The notes below the pieces were generated by a model. That model had not been told where the DNA came from and searched no databases. It was given only the letters and a program-made list of their open reading frames with translations. Made by a program: the position numbers and the translations under genes. Shown here piece by piece: positions 1 through 23,976 of a DNA stretch of 23,976 nucleotides (positions are counted from its first letter, which is position 1; each line of letters begins with the position of its first letter). This DNA is from Paulinella micropora (taxonomy: Eukaryota; Cercozoa; Imbricatea; Euglyphida): NCBI GenBank assembly GCA_009731375.1, contig BJOX01000100.1, forward strand, positions 966,697-990,672. Direction: 5' to 3'.

Positions 1-210
1 ATAAACCGACAGAGCACTGTGGGTTTTATTCCGGGCTCAACACGCGAGAAAGGGCACCCTGAGGGAACAGGATTGTGCTTCCCGTCGCTATTTCGGCATG
101 TGACTTATAGGCGTATGGCTAGGCACACATAAGGCACCCCACCACGGGCCCAGCACACCCACACCATCCCCTAATTCTCTGTCTGTCGACAGATGGCACC
201 CATTTCAAAA

Positions 211-213
<3 letters not shown>
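1..213 (-). mobile_element. Dispersed retroelement-like repeat, copy A (partial, runs off window)
   Basis: Reverse complement of 12709-12918 with only a few differences. The copy is cut at 213, where it abuts a GATA (TATC) array, and its 3' part lies left of the window. It includes an AATAAAA-like motif on the minus strand. No protein was recognised. It lies in the intron upstream of the first visible exon. Confidence 0.75.
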
Positions 214-284
<71 letters not shown>

Positions 285-286
285 GG
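214..286 (+). repeat. (GATA)n microsatellite
   Basis: About 18 near-perfect tetramers adjoining the 5' end of repeat copy A, followed by a short pyrimidine-poor stretch and the acceptor of exon 1. Confidence 0.9.
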
Positions 287-315
287 CTGGCTGGCTGTTG
301 TTGCGTCTTGTGCAG

Positions 316-17571
<17,256 letters not shown>

Positions 17572-17872
17572 GCTGCGGCAGCACACACAGGCGCACCAAC
17601 CAGTCGCTCCTGCACGGGCATGGGCATACCAAAATGGCAGAGCTGGAGCCGTCTAGAGTTAGGATGCAGCACAGCGGCTTGCCTTGACGCACTCGCGCTG
17701 CGTGCTCGCAGCACGGACAGCGATCTTGCACAAGCAAGCTACTAGCGACACACCAGAAACAGGATGTCGAAAGCATGCAAAAGAGCAGAGGAAAAAAGGG
17801 AACGCAAGAAAGAAGAGACCAGAGCCGTAGCGAGCTCATCCAGCACACAAGAACAAGACCCTACACTCTCGC

Positions 17873-17940
<68 letters not shown>

Positions 17941-17954
17941 TCTCTCTCTCTCTT

Positions 17955-17993
<39 letters not shown>

Positions 17994-18170
17994 TCAAGTG
18001 GCCCATATGTCCCTCTTTGATCATATTGTTCTCACCCAGTTGGTGTGTGAGATACATCTACGCTGAGCATGTCATTGGACTGCACTTGACTTGAACTTTC
18101 AAACTGCACCTTCAGAATCATGGTCAAGAATAGGATCACAATCGGCAAGAGTAATGAGATAACAAGTTGT
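17572..18170 (+). other. 3' flank of the CRT-like gene (probable 3' UTR) with CT array
   Basis: About 300 bp of non-repetitive GC-moderate sequence, a (CT)n tract at 17874-17992, then unique sequence. I see no convincing polyadenylation signal and cannot place the transcript end. Confidence 0.5.
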
Positions 18171-18188
18171 TGCAGTTTGCCGCTCGCC

Positions 18189-18278
<90 letters not shown>

Positions 18279-18346
18279 CCTCCCCCCCCCCCCCCCCCCC
18301 CNNNNNNNNNNNNNNNNNNNCCCCCCCCCCCCCCCCCCCCCCCCCC
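18189..18346 (+). repeat. Very long poly-C tract
   Basis: About 80 C in a row, CTCTTTTCCCT, then more C with a 19-N gap inside. The complementary strand is G-rich and could form G-quadruplexes. Length is probably not reliable. Confidence 0.9.
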
Positions 18347-18359
18347 GCCACACACACAC

Positions 18360-19254
18360 ACCCACCGCATCCTCCGCATCTCACCCTTTACTTCGGACTC
18401 TTCTCTTCTTTCTCTTCTCTCTCTCCTCTTTTCTCCTTCTCCCAAGCGGTCAGCGCTCACAACACAGTGCGTTTGTCTGCTACCTTACTGTACTCCTAAC
18501 ACCCTTGCCCTTGCAGTATTATAAATGTATTTGTAATTTATTTCCACGTCTGAGATATCGCATATTTATTGATAGTTTTGGTTATACGTAACAATGTTAT
18601 GTCCCACTTATCCCTGCTTGTGGCAAGTACAAACCCTCTTCTTGAGCACATCTCATATGAATTGCAGACCATAAACCCTGCCCTATACCTAGCCCTTGCC
18701 CTTTCCATTAACCAGCCCTAGCACTATATAAATCTTGAGCAAAGGGGTGAGCACTGTCACTCGTGGTCCGGTAAACCCCTGTTATTAAATAACTATTTCT
18801 GAAAGTATTTTCTTATTATAGTTATTATATAATATTAAACGTGTATGCGTGATTGAAAAATATGTGTATTATTGATTGAATCATATGTAAATTAAGTTTT
18901 TGGAAATCAAGTAATCACTGTGTCGTAAGCATATCGGAACCCTGATCTTAAACTCAGTGCGTCCCGGGCCGGTCCGAGGCTCTGCATGACTTGAAACTGT
19001 GACCCGCTGGTAATTAAATAAAAGTATATATATATATACTATGCTATATATATATATAAAATATATATTAATATATATATATATATATACTGATAAATAA
19101 TTTAATTTATTGTCGAATTCTGAATCCTAATAATGTCAGTTCAAGTACGTCCGTTACACTTATTGACTAGAACTCACTGAGCTACTAGTACGGCCATTCG
19201 ACTCCGACTGTGACTATACGAATAAAATACTTCAAGTCAAGCCAAGTTCCCCAC
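18360..19254. other. AT-rich intergenic sequence, no gene seen
   Basis: After a TTCTCT-rich stretch (18400-18440) the sequence becomes AT-rich and mostly unique, with a TA-rich patch at 19023-19090. No splice-bounded coding frame or RNA gene is recognised. Confidence 0.6.
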
Positions 19255-19632
19255 TTATTAATATTAATATTATTACTTGGTACATTCACTTGAAGTGTCA
19301 AACTCAGCTATCGAATTCAAGTTTTAGTTAAGCGCTAGATTTCAGATTGGCGGCGGTCAAATTTCGAATTAGTGGTCCGACTCGCCGGCGGCAGAACTTG
19401 AATTCAAATTAGTTCAATTTAACTGCTATATACGTCCGCAAAATCTGAATCATTTTTGCGACTGAATGTTACAGTTAAATTGAAGTAATTTGAATTCTGG
19501 CCGCGGCTAATCTAAAATGATCTGATCGCTAATCTGAAATCTGACTCATCAGTGATACTTACTTAACTCAAATTTGATGGCTCAGTGAGTTTCAAGTGAC
19601 ACTTGAATGTACCCAGTAATATTAGTAATCAT
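19255..19632. mobile_element. Foldback element 1 (~380 bp imperfect inverted repeat)
   Basis: The two halves pair over nearly their whole length. GGTACATTCA near 19280 faces TGAATGTACC near 19612, GATTTCAGATT faces AATCTGAAATC, and CAAATTAGTTCAATTTAACT faces its near-complement. The loop holds GTCCGCAAAAT and AATGTTACAGTTAAATT. No coding frame. Ends are approximate. Confidence 0.72.
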
Positions 19633-19693
19633 AGAACAAAAGTTCAAATATAATACTAGAGTAGGCTACTAACTGTCGGACATCAAACGTAGA

Positions 19694-19977
19694 TATTATT
19701 GCTGTTGACATTCAAGACAACAAAAAAAATTGATTTTTCTGTTTTGGTTGGAATTTCAGTTTTGGTTGGAATTTTGATTTTGGGTGAAAATTTGAATTTT
19801 TCAAATTAACGGCTATATTCGTCCGCAAAATATCGTAAATTTTCGCGAAATGTTACAGTTAAATTTGAAAATTTGAATTTTTGTCACAAAAATGAAAAAC
19901 TGTCACAAAAATGAAAATCTGACACAAAAATGAAAAACTAATTTTTGTTGTTGTCTTGAATGTCAACAGCAATAATA
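19694..19977. mobile_element. Foldback/MITE-like element 2 (284 bp)
   Basis: About 38-bp terminal inverted repeats beginning TATTATTGCTGTTGACATTC with one or two mismatches. If the outer TA is the duplicated target, it resembles a Tc1/mariner-type MITE. Inside are GGTTGGAATTT repeats and three CACAAAAATGAAAA repeats. A core with GTCCGCAAAAT and AATGTTACAGTTAAATT is shared with the element 60 bp to its left. Confidence 0.85.
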
Positions 19978-21130
19978 ACTGATCATTCAAGCAACGAAAC
20001 TTGCCATGGATTCGGGAAGGCTAGGCGAGAATGACTGTGACGGATGTAAAGTCAAAGATTGCAGTGGCTTGAACGGTCAAATATTAATAGTAGTTCAAAA
20101 CTTCAAAGTAATAAGTTGTTTTTCCTTTCCGTGACTTCAAGTTTGTTACCTCATACCCTTGTCCCCCACAGCCAAATTTACCGCTCTGCACCGCTCGCGG
20201 CTGGCAACGTTTCGACTTTACTAACTTGTTAGAAGTTCGATTTCGTTGAAGTTAGAAATGATTTCAGTTGAAACTATCAAATCAAAATTCTTTTTTGAAA
20301 AGACTCACTATTGCCTTTTTTCACCCTCTGTTAATATTGCCTATTTCCCTTGCCACTCATAGTATTAATATTTACCGTGAAACACACGTTGGGGAATCTA
20401 ACCAGCCGGTCAGAAAGAATGAATTTGTCAACGGTAAAGCTTTTAGCCGGTCGTTAACGGGTGCTCAGTCTGATAATTGAGAGTCACAGAGAAGTCATGT
20501 TTGGAGTCAGGAACTTATCAAGTTAATATTCAGTAGTACTTGACACTCCGACCAAAAGTTCAAGTGAATCCGCGTCATCATAGGTTTTCAAGTTATATTA
20601 ATAATTGTTACGGTAAAACTTGAATACGTTCAAACGGTGACATTGCTTGTTTAGGTAAATAAGATCGAAACATTTTCATGAGTATTATAACATAATATCA
20701 ATAATATTAATAATTATCTCGAAATGTTAAAGTGACTTTAATAACTTGATAAAATACTACTAGTAGTCAAAAGGTGACAAGTTTAGCACAAATCAATGAG
20801 CCAAGTAACAAAAATGGTTAAATACTATTCATGAGAAACAGTCTAATATCATAAGTTAATAAGAACAATGACAAATTGACATATGAGACGAATGTTATGT
20901 TAGGCAAGCCAAGCATAAAATATTATTAATATATAACACTGAGATTATTGATAACAGTAGTAATCATGTTATCTTTATATTGTGGTTAATGAGTCACACC
21001 ATAAATATCATTGGACAATATTTGAAAGATGATGTGTAACTATTTGAGGGTGTTGTATCATTTCATAGATCAAGCTAGGGTATTAATAGTACACATGAAT
21101 TCAAGACTCAGTTTTGTCATAGTGGTGTCA
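19978..21130. other. AT-rich intergenic sequence, no gene seen
   Basis: Largely unique and AT-rich. A 70-codon frame at 20268-20480 (plus) has no recognisable domain and no splice or codon-use support, so it is not called a gene. Short palindromic words around TTCAAGT/ACTTGAA are frequent. Confidence 0.55.
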
Positions 21131-21230
21131 GAGATCAGGTAGAGGCGAAACTGCTCGCTCTGTTCACGCAGCGTCTGAGAACACGACTGCACTTGGCGCA
21201 AGTCGTAGTGCAGAGCAGTGCAGTGTGCAG

Positions 21231-21432
21231 TGTCAAGTGTAGTGTAATGTAGTGCAGTGCACTGTGGTGAAGTACTAGTGCAGTGCAGTGTCGTGTGTCG
21301 CAGTGTAACGTGTGTAGTGCAGTGTGTAGTGTAATGTGTAGTGTAGTGTAGTGTAGTGTAGTTAGTGTAGTGTGTAGTGTACTGTGTATGTGTAATGTAG
21401 TGTTTAGTGTAGTGCAATATAATGTGTTGTTG
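21231..21432 (+). repeat. GTGTA/GTGCA pentamer satellite
   Basis: About 200 bp of GTGTAGTGTAGTGCAGTG-type sequence ending in GTTGTTGTT. It lies just beyond the 3' end of the minus-strand gene. Confidence 0.88.
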
Positions 21433-21454
21433 TTGTGTTGTTGTGTACTCCGTG

Positions 21455-21763
21455 CAGGTTTGTGCAGTGTCGTATAGCTTTGTTGCTGTTGTTCCCGCTT
21501 GTCTCTCCGCGCTTGCTCTGGTCCACTCACTCATGCTCGTTGCTGCTCTTGGTCAAGTCGTTGCTTCAACGCTTGGGTTCAAGCGGTGGTTTGTATGCAG
21601 CGTTGGCTTCGCAAAACGTCTTGGCGACGAGCGAGGCAGCAGAAGGGACACTAGATCCATGCAAACAGAAGGGAAAAACAAGACAGCGGAGCAGAGGCCT
21701 CCTGAAGTAGAAGCCACTCAAAATCCACCCTTGAGGACGTCGTGTAGTGACAACTTGGAGTAA
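21455..21763 (+). other. Open frame of uncertain status
   Basis: From a possible acceptor CCGTGCAG, a frame of about 100 codons stays open to TAA at 21761. It has a hydrophobic start (VAVVPACLSALALVHSLML) and a charged tail. It overlaps the presumed 3' untranslated region of gene 2 on the other strand. Codon use is less G/C-ending than in gene 1. No family recognised; may be chance. Confidence 0.22.
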
Positions 21764-21849
21764 GCATTTCGACAGCTGATGGTGAGGTAGCTTGCGTACG
21801 TGCTGCTCCAGCCCACTCCGATGGCGTCTTTCCTCCTTTCGTTCCGTGT

Positions 21850-23769
<1,920 letters not shown>

Positions 23770-23782
23770 CTAACAGCGGCCG

Positions 23783-23976
<194 letters not shown>

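Noticed and set aside
18700-19020. Possible tRNA or small RNA gene in the unique AT-rich part
   Set aside because: No cloverleaf, A/B box pair or other RNA signature could be identified by eye.
20268-20480. 70-codon frame in the AT-rich spacer
   Set aside because: Length expected by chance, no recognisable domain and no splice-bounded neighbours.
21455-21763. Plus-strand single-exon membrane protein
   Set aside because: Overlaps the likely 3' untranslated region of gene 2, no family resemblance, and codon use unlike gene 1. Listed only as an open frame of uncertain status.

Overview
The window is eukaryotic nuclear DNA. It has GT-AG introns, very short exons, and a huge load of simple repeats (TATC, TACC, GACA/GGCA, CT, TA, AC, poly-C) with several assembly gaps. 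The one recognisable gene belongs to the CRT-like (chloroquine-resistance-transporter-like) branch of the drug/metabolite transporter superfamily. This family is known from apicomplexans, plants, algae and other protists, which points to an alga or other protist. I cannot name the species. Coding exons are rich in G/C third positions, while the intergenic DNA on the right is AT-rich. || Gene 1 (plus strand, 316-17571, 5' end outside the window) can be followed through 14 exons of 39-126 nt. Their phases join without a break, giving 995 coding nt, that is 330 residues and a stop. Only the N-terminal part (probably the first two membrane helices) is missing. The roughly 16 kb of introns are microsatellites, minisatellites, four copies of a dispersed 3'-anchored retroelement-like repeat, a small foldback element, and, most strikingly, arrays of partial copies of the neighbouring exons. 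Copies downstream of an exon carry its 3' end plus the 5' splice site. Copies upstream carry the 3' splice site plus the exon's 5' end. Most of the 14 exons show this. || 17572-18500 is the 3' flank of gene 1 (unique sequence, CT array, very long poly-C). 18500-21130 is AT-rich, nearly repeat-free DNA with no gene I can support. It holds two adjacent foldback elements (about 19255-19632 and 19694-19977) that share a homologous core but have different arms. || Gene 2 (minus strand, about 23769 down to 21850, 5' end outside the window) converges on gene 1. Three exons are well supported by phase and splice sites, and two more at its 3' end are tentative. I do not recognise its product. One of its exons shows the same exon-end reiteration, so the process is not special to gene 1. 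Most long open frames in this window are artefacts of tetra- and dinucleotide repeats, which contain no stop codons.
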